NCBI GenBank assembly: GCA_016125275.1
Contig: WGMB01000018.1
Location: forward strand, 310,001 to 374,000
Direction of reading: 5' to 3'
Source: Acidobacteriota bacterium
Lineage (GTDB): Bacteria > Acidobacteriota > Terriglobia > Bryobacterales > UBA6623
Length of the DNA: 64,000 bases
The translations under genes and the position numbers were made by a program. This document shows, one piece after another, positions 43,270 to 51,348 of this stretch; positions within the stretch are counted from its first letter, which is position 1, and the number at the start of each line of letters is the position of its first letter. Under the pieces are notes generated by a model. It did not search any database. It was not told where the DNA came from and worked only from the letters and a program-made list of their open reading frames with translations.

Positions 43270-43998
43270 ATGACCCCGTTTGTACGACCCGACGGCCGCG
43301 CGGCCGACCAACTGCGCCCGCTCACCATCACCCCCGGCTTTTTGCCCAACGCCGAAGGCTCCGCCCTCATCGAGACGGGCCATACCAAGGTCATCTGCGC
43401 CGCCTCGGTCGAGAACGGCGTTCCACCGTTCCGCAAGGGCTCCGGCCAAGGCTGGGTGACGGCCGAATACGCCATGCTTCCCCGGGCGACATCCACCCGG
43501 ACCGGCCGCGAGGTCAACCGCGGCCGTCCCAGCGGCCGCACGTCGGAGATCCAGCGCCTCATCGGCCGCTCACTGCGCGCCGCCATCGACTTCAAGAAGC
43601 TGGGCGAGCGCTCCATCCTCATCGACTGCGATGTGCTGCAGGCCGACGGCGGCACGCGCACGGCGGCCATCACGGGCGCTTGGGTCGCCCTGGCTCTCGC
43701 CGTGCGCCAGATGCTCGACTACAATCTCATCAGCGAGGACCCCCTGCTCTATCAGATCGCCGCCGTGAGCGTCGGCGTGGTCGACAAGACGCCCTTACTG
43801 GACCTTTGTTATGAGGAGGATTCGGCCGCCGAGGTGGACATGAACGTCGTGATGACATCGGCCGACGAATTCATCGAGATCCAATCCACGGCCGAGGGCG
43901 CGCCTTTCAATCATGCGGCCCTGGGCTCCCTGCTCGATCTGTCCCGGCTTGGGGTCCAGCAACTGGCCGCCGGCCAGCGGGAGGCTCTTGCGCGTTGA
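43270..43998 (+). CDS. rph: Ribonuclease PH
   Basis: 242 residues with the RNase PH core: [58 protein letters not shown] and [20 protein letters not shown]. It trims tRNA 3' ends by phosphorolysis in the cytoplasm. Two bases inside its stop form the TTG of rdgB, a four-base overlap. Gene order rph-rdgB is widely conserved. Confidence 0.95.
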   Translation: MTPFVRPDGRAADQLRPLTITPGFLPNAEGSALIETGHTKVICAASVENGVPPFRKGSGQGWVTAEYAMLPRATSTRTGREVNRGRPSGRTSEIQRLIGRSLRAAIDFKKLGERSILIDCDVLQADGGTRTAAITGAWVALALAVRQMLDYNLISEDPLLYQIAAVSVGVVDKTPLLDLCYEEDSAAEVDMNVVMTSADEFIEIQSTAEGAPFNHAALGSLLDLSRLGVQQLAAGQREALAR

Positions 43999-44603
43999 CG
44001 GTCCTGTATTGCGCGACGGGCAACCCCGGCAAGCTGCGGGAGTTCCGGGAGGCTGCCGGCGACGGCTTCGAGATCCTGCCCTGCGACTCCCGCGATTGCC
44101 CGGAAACCGGCGATACCTTCGAGGCCAACGCCTTGCAGAAGGCGCACTGCTACGCCCAGGCGCTGACGGCCAAGACCGGCGCCGAGCAGTGGCTGTTCGC
44201 CGATGACTCCGGCATCGCCGTGGACGCCCTCGGCGGCGCGCCGGGCGTCTACTCGGCCCGCTTCGCCGGCGTCGGAGCCGATGACGCCGCCAACAACGCT
44301 TTGCTGCTGGACCGTCTGGCGAACGTCCCCGCCGCCGAGCGGACCGCCCGCTACGTCTGCGTGATCGCGCTCCTGCGCGGCAACACCGTGCTCGGGACGT
44401 TCCGCGCCGAGGCCGAGGGCGTGATCCTCCACCATCCTCGCGGGACGGGCGGCTTCGGCTACGACCCCTACTTCCACTTCCCCTCCCTGGACCAGACCTT
44501 CGCCGAGATCCCGGCCGAGCTCAAGTGGCGGCACAGCCACCGCGGCAAGGCCTTTCGAGCCATGCTCGACTGGTTTTGGAACCACGAGCCGTCCCGGCTA
44601 TAA
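43995..44603 (+). CDS. rdgB: XTP/dITP diphosphatase (RdgB/HAM1)
   Basis: 202 residues with [40 protein letters not shown] and [20 protein letters not shown], the three Ham1 signatures (nucleotide-binding SerThrAsn loop, DDSGL/I-type active site and D-P-x-F). It removes non-canonical purine triphosphates to prevent their incorporation. The TTG start at 43995 overlaps the rph stop; the coding end overlaps the rpe start by one base (TAATG). Confidence 0.94.
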   Translation: MTVLYCATGNPGKLREFREAAGDGFEILPCDSRDCPETGDTFEANALQKAHCYAQALTAKTGAEQWLFADDSGIAVDALGGAPGVYSARFAGVGADDAANNALLLDRLANVPAAERTARYVCVIALLRGNTVLGTFRAEAEGVILHHPRGTGGFGYDPYFHFPSLDQTFAEIPAELKWRHSHRGKAFRAMLDWFWNHEPSRL

Positions 44604-45313
44604 TGGCGAACAGTAGCCGAAGGCTCATCCTCAGCGCTTTGCCGCAAATCGCTCCATCCATTCTGGCTGCCGACTTCGCTCACCTGGGCGACGCCGTGGA
44701 GAACGTCTCCGGCGCCGGCGTCGAGATGCTGCACGTCGACGTGATGGACGGCCGCTTCGTGCCGAACATCTCCATCGGCATGCCTGTGGTGGCTTCGCTG
44801 CGCAAGGCGACGGATCTATTTCTGGACTGCCACTTGATGATCGTCGAGCCCGACCTCTACGTGGCGGACTTCGTCAAGGCCGGCGCGCAGAACGTGACGG
44901 TGCACCAGGAAGCGTGTCCGCACCTGCACCGTTCGCTCCAGGGCATTCGGGCGCTCGGCGCGGGCGCCGGCGTGGCGATCAATCCCGCCACCCCGGTGAG
45001 CACGCTCGAGTACGTGCTCGATATGGTCGACCTCGTCCTGGTGATGAGCGTCAACCCCGGCTTCGGCGGACAGAAGTTTCTGCCGCTGGCCTACGACAAG
45101 ATCCGCGAGCTGGCCGAGCTTCGCGAGCAGGGCGCCTTCTCGTTCCGCATCGAGGTGGACGGCGGCGTCGGCCTCGACAACGCCGAGCAGCTTTGCGCCG
45201 CCGGCGCGGACATCCTCGTCGCCGGCTCCAGCATTTTTGGAACCCCTGATCCGGCCCAATCCGTAACTGACTTGAAGGCTCGGAGCGAGCAGGCGCGGAT
45301 GACGCGCGTATGA
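44603..45313 (+). CDS. rpe: Ribulose-phosphate 3-epimerase
   Basis: 236 residues: IAPSILAADFAHLGDAVENV, HVDVMDGRFVPNISIG, LFLDCHLMIVEPD, VMSVNPGFGGQKFLP and RIEVDGGVGLDNAEQL match Rpe, including the metal-binding His and Asp of the beta-alpha barrel. It interconverts ribulose-5-phosphate and xylulose-5-phosphate in the pentose phosphate pathway. The ATG at 44603 is used as it shares a base with the rdgB stop; a longer start lies inside rdgB. A leading extension of about 15 residues before the barrel is slightly longer than usual. Confidence 0.94.
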   Translation: MANSSRRLILSALPQIAPSILAADFAHLGDAVENVSGAGVEMLHVDVMDGRFVPNISIGMPVVASLRKATDLFLDCHLMIVEPDLYVADFVKAGAQNVTVHQEACPHLHRSLQGIRALGAGAGVAINPATPVSTLEYVLDMVDLVLVMSVNPGFGGQKFLPLAYDKIRELAELREQGAFSFRIEVDGGVGLDNAEQLCAAGADILVAGSSIFGTPDPAQSVTDLKARSEQARMTRV

Positions 45314-45345
45314 CCTTCGTCTCCCGCCAGAGGTACATCGTCCCG

Positions 45346-46461
45346 ATGAAGTTCCATCACCTGATCCTCGTTTTCGCCGTAGCGTTGCTGGCGGCGTGCG
45401 GCAAGACGCCGTACGACAACCCGATTGGCAACAACTCCGTACAGCCCGACAAGAAGCTGTTCGACAAGGCGATTCTGGACATCGAGAAGCACAAGTACGA
45501 CGTCGGTCGACTGACGCTGCAGACGCTGATCAACACCTACCCGGACAGCGAGTACCTGGCCAAGGCCAAGCTGGCCATCGCCGACAGTTGGTACCGCGAA
45601 GGCACCGGCCACGCGTTGGCGCAGGCCGAGGCCGAGTACAAGGACTTCATCACCTTCTTCCCGACCATGGAAGAGGCGGCCGAATCGCAGATGAAGGTCT
45701 GTGACATCCACTACGAGCAGATGGCCAAGCCCGACCGCGACACCACGCACGCGCTCAAGGCCGACCAGGAGTGCCGCCAGTTGATGATGCAGTGGCCCAA
45801 CAGCGTCTTCCTCGACCAGACCAAGCAGCGCCTGCGCGAGGTGCAGGAGTTGCTGGCCGAGGGCGAGTACCGCGTGGGCACCTTCTACACCACCAAGGGC
45901 AGCTACCGCTCCGGCGCCAACCGCCTGCAGGCGATGTCGGACCACTACCCGCTGTTCAGCAAGAACGACGAGGCCCTGTGGGAGCTGGGCAACACCTACG
46001 GCCAGATGGGCGAGCAGTTCGAGGACCAGATGATCGCGGCCTACCAGCGCATCGTGCGCGAGTACCCGATGAGCGTGCGCGTCCCCGAGGCCAAAGCCAA
46101 GCTGGAGCAGCTCAACGCGACTGTCCCGGAGCCCGATCCCGAGCGGCTGGAAGTCAACCGCTACAACGTGGAGAACCGCGTGGAAAAGGGGATGGTCAAG
46201 AAGTCTCTGACGATCTTCGGCACCCGCCCCGATCTCCGCATGGCGGCCAAGATGGGCGAGCCGGCGATGACGACGCTGATGCCGTCCACGCCTCCCGGCA
46301 TTCGGCCCACGGCCGAGGTCACCGGCGGCGCGGCGCCGAGCGCCGAAGTCTCGGTGCAGCCGATCGGCGAAGGCGGCAAGCTGGAATCCGAACCGGACGC
46401 CCGGCGCAGCAAGCAGCCGGACGAGCAGGCTCCGGCAAATTCGCAGCCGCAACAGCCGTAA
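45346..46461 (+). CDS. bamD: BamD-like outer membrane assembly lipoprotein
   Basis: 371 residues from the ATG at 45346, which gives a lipoprotein signal ending LLAACGK (lipobox L-A-A-C). The TPR-like body is that of BamD/ComL: YDVGRLTLQTLINTYPDSEY, LAKAKLAIADSWYREG, EEYKDF-like YKDFITFFPTMEEA and RVPEAKAKLEQLN. BamD anchors the beta-barrel assembly machine in the outer membrane. After about residue 260 there is a Pro/Ala/Glu-rich tail not seen in short BamD, about 110 residues. An alternative ATG at 45310 overlaps the rpe stop (ATGA) and would add 12 residues ahead of the signal. Confidence 0.85.
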   Translation: MKFHHLILVFAVALLAACGKTPYDNPIGNNSVQPDKKLFDKAILDIEKHKYDVGRLTLQTLINTYPDSEYLAKAKLAIADSWYREGTGHALAQAEAEYKDFITFFPTMEEAAESQMKVCDIHYEQMAKPDRDTTHALKADQECRQLMMQWPNSVFLDQTKQRLREVQELLAEGEYRVGTFYTTKGSYRSGANRLQAMSDHYPLFSKNDEALWELGNTYGQMGEQFEDQMIAAYQRIVREYPMSVRVPEAKAKLEQLNATVPEPDPERLEVNRYNVENRVEKGMVKKSLTIFGTRPDLRMAAKMGEPAMTTLMPSTPPGIRPTAEVTGGAAPSAEVSVQPIGEGGKLESEPDARRSKQPDEQAPANSQPQQP

Positions 46462-46565
46462 GCCGTTTCCCCCATTCCAGCGGACCGGCGAATCGAGTTA
46501 AACTGGGAGCGCTTCGGCGCTCCCGGCAATGCCTCCCTTGGCAGCCGGCCGCTCGAGCCCGCGCT

Positions 46566-47234
46566 GTGAGCCTGATTCTCATTGCAGACGACAATCCCCA
46601 TGCCCACCGGATGGGGCGGCAGATCCTCAGCCAGGAGGGCCATGAGGTCGAGACGGCCTCCAATGGCGACGAGGCCCTGGCTTGGCTCAACGACCATCAG
46701 CCCCAACTGGTCATGCTCGACACGCGTATGCCCGGCCCGAGCGGCTACGAGGTCTGTCAGCGCATCAAGGAGTCCGATCGCTGGCGCTCCATCAAGGTCG
46801 TCTTGCTGGCCGGCCCTCTCGAGCCTTTCGACTCCGATCAGGCCGACCGCGTGGGCTCTGACGCCGTCCTGCACAAACCGCTCGACGCCTTCTCGCTGAT
46901 CGAGACCGTACAATCGCTGATCGGCCCGGCCGAGCGCGCCAAGGCCGCGCCGGCGGCTCCCCCGGCCCCACCGGCGCCGGCTCCTTCCGTCGCCGAATCT
47001 GCTCCGGCAGAATCCGCACCCGAACCGGCCCCCGCGCCGCACCAGACGGCCGCCGCGGAGTTGGACCCGTTCGACGAGCTCGTCAAGATGGCCTTGCAGC
47101 AAGAGGCGCCCGGCCTAATCCTGGAAGAGGACAAAGTGCGCGGCGCGGTGGCCGAGGTGCTCGAAGCCGCACTGCCGACGCTGGTCGAAACCATCTCCGA
47201 ACGCATTCTTGCGCGCCTCCGCGAACAACGCTGA
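46566..47234 (+). CDS. Single-domain response regulator with C-terminal extension
   Basis: 222 residues from a GTG at 46566. The receiver domain is complete: SLILIADDNPHAHRMGRQIL with acidic pair Asp8-Asp9, LVMLDTRMPGPSGYE with phospho-acceptor Asp52, and LHKPLDA with the conserved Lys. It is followed by an Ala/Pro linker (about residues 120-165) and a C-terminal helical segment (LDPFDELVKMALQQEAPGLI, AEVLEAALPTLVETISERIL). No DNA-binding domain is evident, so it may act by protein contact. No kinase gene is adjacent; yajQ follows 23 bp later. Confidence 0.83.
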   Translation: MSLILIADDNPHAHRMGRQILSQEGHEVETASNGDEALAWLNDHQPQLVMLDTRMPGPSGYEVCQRIKESDRWRSIKVVLLAGPLEPFDSDQADRVGSDAVLHKPLDAFSLIETVQSLIGPAERAKAAPAAPPAPPAPAPSVAESAPAESAPEPAPAPHQTAAAELDPFDELVKMALQQEAPGLILEEDKVRGAVAEVLEAALPTLVETISERILARLREQR

Positions 47235-47257
47235 GCCGCGCCGCTCCCCCTGAAACC

Positions 47258-47755
47258 ATGGCCCAGAATTCTTTTGACATCGTCTCCCAGATCGAGCTCC
47301 CCGAGGTCAAGAACGCCGTCGTCCAAGCCAACAAGGACGTCACCACGCGCTACGACCTGAAGCCGACCAACTCCGAGATCGAGCTCGACGAAGCCACGCC
47401 GAAGATCGTCCTCCGTTCGCAGGACGAGTACACCGTGAAGCAGGTCTACGAAGTCCTGCAGGAAAAGCTCGTCCGGCGCAAGGTGCCCATCAAGTCGCTC
47501 ACGCCCGGTAAGATCCAGCCGGCGGCCGGCGGTCGCGTGGTGCAAGAAGTTTCGTTGCAGCAAGGCATCCCGGTCGAGAAGGCTCGCGAGATCGTGAAGC
47601 ACATCAAGGATCTCAAGCTCAAGAAGGTGCAGCCGTCGATCCAAGGCGATCAAGTGCGGGTCACAGGCCCCGATCGCGACGACTTGCAGCAGGTGATGGC
47701 TTCGTTGCGCGCGGCGGACTTCGACATCGACATGCAGTTCACCAACTACCGCTAG
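47258..47755 (+). CDS. yajQ: YajQ-family cyclic-di-GMP-binding protein
   Basis: 165 residues: SFDIVSQIELPEVKNAVVQA, DVTTRYDLKPTNSEIELDEA, VLQEKLVRRKVPIKS and a C-terminal QVMASLRAADFDIDMQFTNY. The start and the final F-x-N-Y-R are characteristic of the YajQ family, shown in Xanthomonas to bind cyclic di-GMP and partner a transcription factor. Length is as in homologues. It follows the response regulator in the same operon. Confidence 0.93.
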   Translation: MAQNSFDIVSQIELPEVKNAVVQANKDVTTRYDLKPTNSEIELDEATPKIVLRSQDEYTVKQVYEVLQEKLVRRKVPIKSLTPGKIQPAAGGRVVQEVSLQQGIPVEKAREIVKHIKDLKLKKVQPSIQGDQVRVTGPDRDDLQQVMASLRAADFDIDMQFTNYR

Positions 47756-47759
47756 GCTG

Positions 47760-48392
47760 ATGGCGCGAATTCTCGAAACGCTCTACCTGCAGGGCCCGGC
47801 CGGGCGGCTGGAGTGCCTGCACGAAGGCCCCGAAGAGGACGTGCGCATCCGCCAGGCGGCGGTGGTCTGCCACCCGCATCCTCTCTTCGGCGGCACTTTG
47901 CACAACAAGGTCGTCTTCCGGCTGGCCCGTGCGGCCCGCAACGCCGACGCCGCCGTGCTGCGCTTCAACTTTCGTGGTGTGGGGCAAAGCGCCGGCGAAC
48001 ATGACGACGGCCTGGGCGAGCAGGACGACGTTCGCGCGGCCGCCCGCTTCATGAAGGACCGCTACCCCGGGCTTCCTCTGGTGCTGGCGGGCTTCTCGTT
48101 TGGCGCCTCTATGAGCTTGCGCGTCGCCTGCGGCGACCCGACCATCGCCCGCGTGATCGCCGCCGGCACGCCGGTCAACCGCGGCGGCTTCGGCTTTCTC
48201 GCCTCGTGCGGCGCGCCAAAGCACTTTCTGCACTCGACCAACGACGAGCACGGCGCCCGCGACAAGATGGAAGCCGCCTTCGAGATGGCGGCCCCGCCCA
48301 AGAAGCTCGACTGGATCGAAGCGAAGGACCACTTCTTCGTCGACGCCCTCGATGCGTTCGAGTCCGCCGCGTTGAAGGCCTTCCAGCTCTAG
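47760..48392 (+). CDS. Alpha/beta-hydrolase-fold protein (dienelactone/esterase-like)
   Basis: 210 residues: VVCHPHPLFGGTLHNKVVFR, LRFNFRGVGQSAGEHDDG, nucleophile elbow GFSFGASMSL (G-x-S-x-G), PKHFLHSTNDEHGARDKM with the acid, and AKDHFFVDALDAF with the His. The H-P-H-P-x-x-G-G-x-x-x-N-K motif is of the short alpha/beta hydrolases related to UCP037442/acyl-hydrolases found next to or in housekeeping operons. It starts 4 bp behind yajQ and converges on the dienelactone hydrolase gene. Confidence 0.84.
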   Translation: MARILETLYLQGPAGRLECLHEGPEEDVRIRQAAVVCHPHPLFGGTLHNKVVFRLARAARNADAAVLRFNFRGVGQSAGEHDDGLGEQDDVRAAARFMKDRYPGLPLVLAGFSFGASMSLRVACGDPTIARVIAAGTPVNRGGFGFLASCGAPKHFLHSTNDEHGARDKMEAAFEMAAPPKKLDWIEAKDHFFVDALDAFESAALKAFQL

Positions 48393-48399
48393 CGACTTA

Positions 48400-49275
48400 C
48401 TACGCCACGTACTTCTTGAAGAACGCCAGCGTGCGGCTCCAGGCCAGCTTGGCGGCGGCTTCGTCGTAACGCGGCGTGGTGTCGTTGTGGAAGCCGTGGT
48501 TGGCGCCTTCGTAGAAGTACGCTTCGTAGGTCTTCCCGTTCGCCTTCAGGGCCGCCTCGTAGGCCGGCCAACCGGCGTTCACGCGCTCGTCCAGTCCGCC
48601 ATAGTGCAACTGCAACGGCGCCTGGATCTTCGGTACGTCTTCGGCGGCCACCTGCCGACCGTAGTACGGGACCGACGCCGCCAGATTCGGGACTCGCGCC
48701 GCCAGCCCGTTGCACACTCCGCCGCCGTAGCAGAACCCTACGGAGCCGACCTTGCCGGTAGAGTCTGCGTGGGTCTGCAAGTACTTCACGCCGGCTACGA
48801 AGTCTTCGAACAGCTTGGCTCCGTCGAGCTTGGCCTGCATCGCGCGGCCCTCGTCGTCGTTGCCGGGATAGCCGCCCGCCGGCGTCAACCCGTCCGGCGC
48901 CAGCGCCAAGTAGCCTTCCGCCCCTAGCCGCCGCGCCACATCGGCAATGTAGGGGTTCAGCCCACGGTTCTCGTGCACCACCAGAACGGCGGGCAGCTTG
49001 CCGCTCTTGCCCGCCGGCCGTGCCAGGTAGCCCTTGATCGTCCCGTAACCCTGCGGCGAGGAATACTCGATCCAAGCGGTCTCGATGCGGCTGTCGCCCT
49101 CGGGAACCTGTTGCGCCAGCGCGTAGTCGGCCAGCAGGGCCGACGCGCTCACCCCGCCCGCTGCCATCGGAGCGGCGCGGTCCAAAAACTCTCGGCGGCT
49201 CAATCCGCCGTGCACGTACTGGTCGAACAGCTCCAGCACGCGGGGAGAGAAGTCAGAAGCTTTGAGTCGAGCCAT
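48400..49275 (-). CDS. Dienelactone hydrolase family protein, exported
   Basis: 291 residues. The N-terminus is a 25-residue leader then [17 protein letters not shown], a twin-arginine-type signal. The hydrolase domain has [20 protein letters not shown] (Glu36-equivalent), [12 protein letters not shown] with Cys nucleophile, and [10 protein letters not shown] with the His. DLH enzymes hydrolyse dienelactones or related lactones/esters; members of this subfamily often carry the RRxFL leader. The ATG at 49275 is chosen as the shortest start that keeps the leader; an upstream extension crosses into the next gene's region. Confidence 0.88.
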   Translation of the reverse strand: MARLKASDFSPRVLELFDQYVHGGLSRREFLDRAAPMAAGGVSASALLADYALAQQVPEGDSRIETAWIEYSSPQGYGTIKGYLARPAGKSGKLPAVLVVHENRGLNPYIADVARRLGAEGYLALAPDGLTPAGGYPGNDDEGRAMQAKLDGAKLFEDFVAGVKYLQTHADSTGKVGSVGFCYGGGVCNGLAARVPNLAASVPYYGRQVAAEDVPKIQAPLQLHYGGLDERVNAGWPAYEAALKANGKTYEAYFYEGANHGFHNDTTPRYDEAAAKLAWSRTLAFFKKYVA

Positions 49276-49392
49276 GACGGCTGATGCTAGCAGAAAGGAC
49301 GCCCGCCCGCGCGGCCAAATTCTCGGGGCGAGTCGTCCCGCAATGTATCCTGTGGAGTCGCGCCGCCCCAGCCGCGACGCCAACCGAGACCC

Positions 49393-51336
49393 ATGACCGA
49401 GTCCCAGCCGATGTGGCGGCCCAGCCCGTCCCGTATCGCCGACGCCAACCTCACCCGCTTCCTCCAAGTCGTCGGACAACCCAGCTACGAAGCCCTGTAC
49501 CGCTGGTCCGTCGACGAGCCGGCGGCCTTCTGGGAAGCCTTGCGCCGGTTCTGCGGCGTCGAGCTCGACACGCCCAATCGGACTGTGGTCGAGGGTCTCG
49601 ACCGAATGCCCGGCACCGTCTGGTTCCCCGGCGCCAAGCTCAACTTTGCCCGCCACTTGCTGCGCTTCCGTGACGATCGTGAAGCCCTCGTCTTCTGGAA
49701 TGAGAACGGCCGGCAGTCCTCCTGCACCTACGCCGAGCTGCACGAACAGGTCGCCCGCTTCGCCGACGGATTGCGGGCCGAGGGCGTGGCGCCGGGAGAC
49801 CGCATCGCCGGCTTCCTGCCCAACCGTCCGGAAGCCGTCATCGCCATGCTGGCGGCCTCATCGCTCGGCGCCGTCTGGTCGTCCTGCTCTCCCGACTTCG
49901 GCTACGAAGGCTTGCTCGACCGCTTCGGTCAGATCGAGCCCAAGGTGCTAGTCACCGCCGACGGCTACCCCTATAACGGCAAGAGCTTCGATTCTCTCGA
50001 CAAGGTGCGCCGCCTCTGCCGCAGCGTGGACTCGATCCAGCGGGTCGTCGTCGCCCCCTACGGCCCCGGCGATCCCGATCTGGGCGGTCTGCCGGCAGCG
50101 ACGCTCTTCTCCGAGTTCGGAAGGCCGGGCCACGAGATCCCGTTCGCTTCCCTGCCCTTCGACCATCCGCTCTATGTGCTCTATTCCTCCGGAACCACCG
50201 GAAAGCCCAAGTGCATCGTCCACGGGGCCGGCGGAACCCTGCTGCAGCACCTCAAGGAGCACGTTCTGCACACGGACCTGCGCCGGGAGGACCGCCTGTT
50301 CTACTTCACCACCTGCGGTTGGATGATGTGGAACTGGCTCGCGTCGGGGCTGGCCACCGGCGCCACGCTCGTGCTCTACGACGGCTCGCCCTTCCACCCG
50401 CACCCGGCGCACTTGTGGGACATGGCCGAGCGGGAAGGCGTCACCGTCTTCGGTACCAGCGCCAAATACATCGCCGCCTGCGAAAAGGCGGACCTCGCCC
50501 CGGCCCGGACGCACGATCTCTCCGCCGTGCGCACCATCCTCTCCACCGGCTCGCCGCTCGCCGCCGAGAGCTACGACTACGTCTATCGCGCCATCCGCGC
50601 GGACGTGCAGCTCGCGTCCATCTCGGGCGGCACGGACATCGTCTCCTGCTTCGCTCTCGGCAATCCTCTCGCGCCCGTTTGGCGCGGCGAAATCCAGACC
50701 CGCGGCCTCGGAATGAAGGTCGAAGTGTTCGACGACGAGGGTAGCCCCCTGCCGGTCGGCCACAAGGGGGAGCTGGTCTGCTCGGCGCCGTTCCCCTCCA
50801 TGCCCCTCGGTTTCTGGGACGATCCGGACGGCGCCAAGTACCGGGCCGCCTACTTCGAGCGCTTCCCGGGGGTCTGGCATCACGGCGACTACTGCCAATT
50901 GACCGAGCACGGCGGCATGATCGTGTGGGGGCGCTCCGACGCCGTGCTCAACCCGGGCGGCGTCCGCATCGGCACCGCCGAGATCTACCGCGCCGTGGAA
51001 GCCCTGCCCGAGATCGCCGAGGCTTGCGCCATCGGCCAAGAATGGGACAACGACGTGCGGATCATCCTGTTCGTGAAGCTGCGCCCGCCGACAGAGGCCC
51101 TCGACCCCGCGCTGGACTCCGCCATTCGGCTCGCCATCCGCGCCAAGGCCACGCCTCGCCACACGCCGGCGAAGATCCTCGCCGTCGCAGACATCCCGCG
51201 GACGCGTAGCGGAAAGATCGCCGAGATCGCCGTCCGCCACGTGGTCCACGGCCGGGCCGTCACAAACCGCGAGGCCCTCTCGAACCCTGAGTCGCTCGAG
51301 CTGTTCCGCAACCTGCCGGAAATCCAAAAACCCTAG
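49393..51336 (+). CDS. Acetoacetate-CoA ligase
   Basis: 647 residues of the acetoacetyl-CoA synthetase/acetyl-CoA synthetase type. The AMP-forming motifs are [20 protein letters not shown] near residue 260, [58 protein letters not shown] and the C-terminal [18 protein letters not shown] with the acylation Lys. It makes acetoacetyl-CoA for ketone-body use or sterol/polyester precursor supply. Divergent from the DLH gene (117 bp) and convergent with uvrA. The ASIGNment to acetoacetate rather than acetate rests on overall length and WxxW motifs in the Cys-Gly-Trp region. Confidence 0.87.
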   Translation: MTESQPMWRPSPSRIADANLTRFLQVVGQPSYEALYRWSVDEPAAFWEALRRFCGVELDTPNRTVVEGLDRMPGTVWFPGAKLNFARHLLRFRDDREALVFWNENGRQSSCTYAELHEQVARFADGLRAEGVAPGDRIAGFLPNRPEAVIAMLAASSLGAVWSSCSPDFGYEGLLDRFGQIEPKVLVTADGYPYNGKSFDSLDKVRRLCRSVDSIQRVVVAPYGPGDPDLGGLPAATLFSEFGRPGHEIPFASLPFDHPLYVLYSSGTTGKPKCIVHGAGGTLLQHLKEHVLHTDLRREDRLFYFTTCGWMMWNWLASGLATGATLVLYDGSPFHPHPAHLWDMAEREGVTVFGTSAKYIAACEKADLAPARTHDLSAVRTILSTGSPLAAESYDYVYRAIRADVQLASISGGTDIVSCFALGNPLAPVWRGEIQTRGLGMKVEVFDDEGSPLPVGHKGELVCSAPFPSMPLGFWDDPDGAKYRAAYFERFPGVWHHGDYCQLTEHGGMIVWGRSDAVLNPGGVRIGTAEIYRAVEALPEIAEACAIGQEWDNDVRIILFVKLRPPTEALDPALDSAIRLAIRAKATPRHTPAKILAVADIPRTRSGKIAEIAVRHVVHGRAVTNREALSNPESLELFRNLPEIQKP

Positions 51337-51348
51337 CCGCGCAGGAAG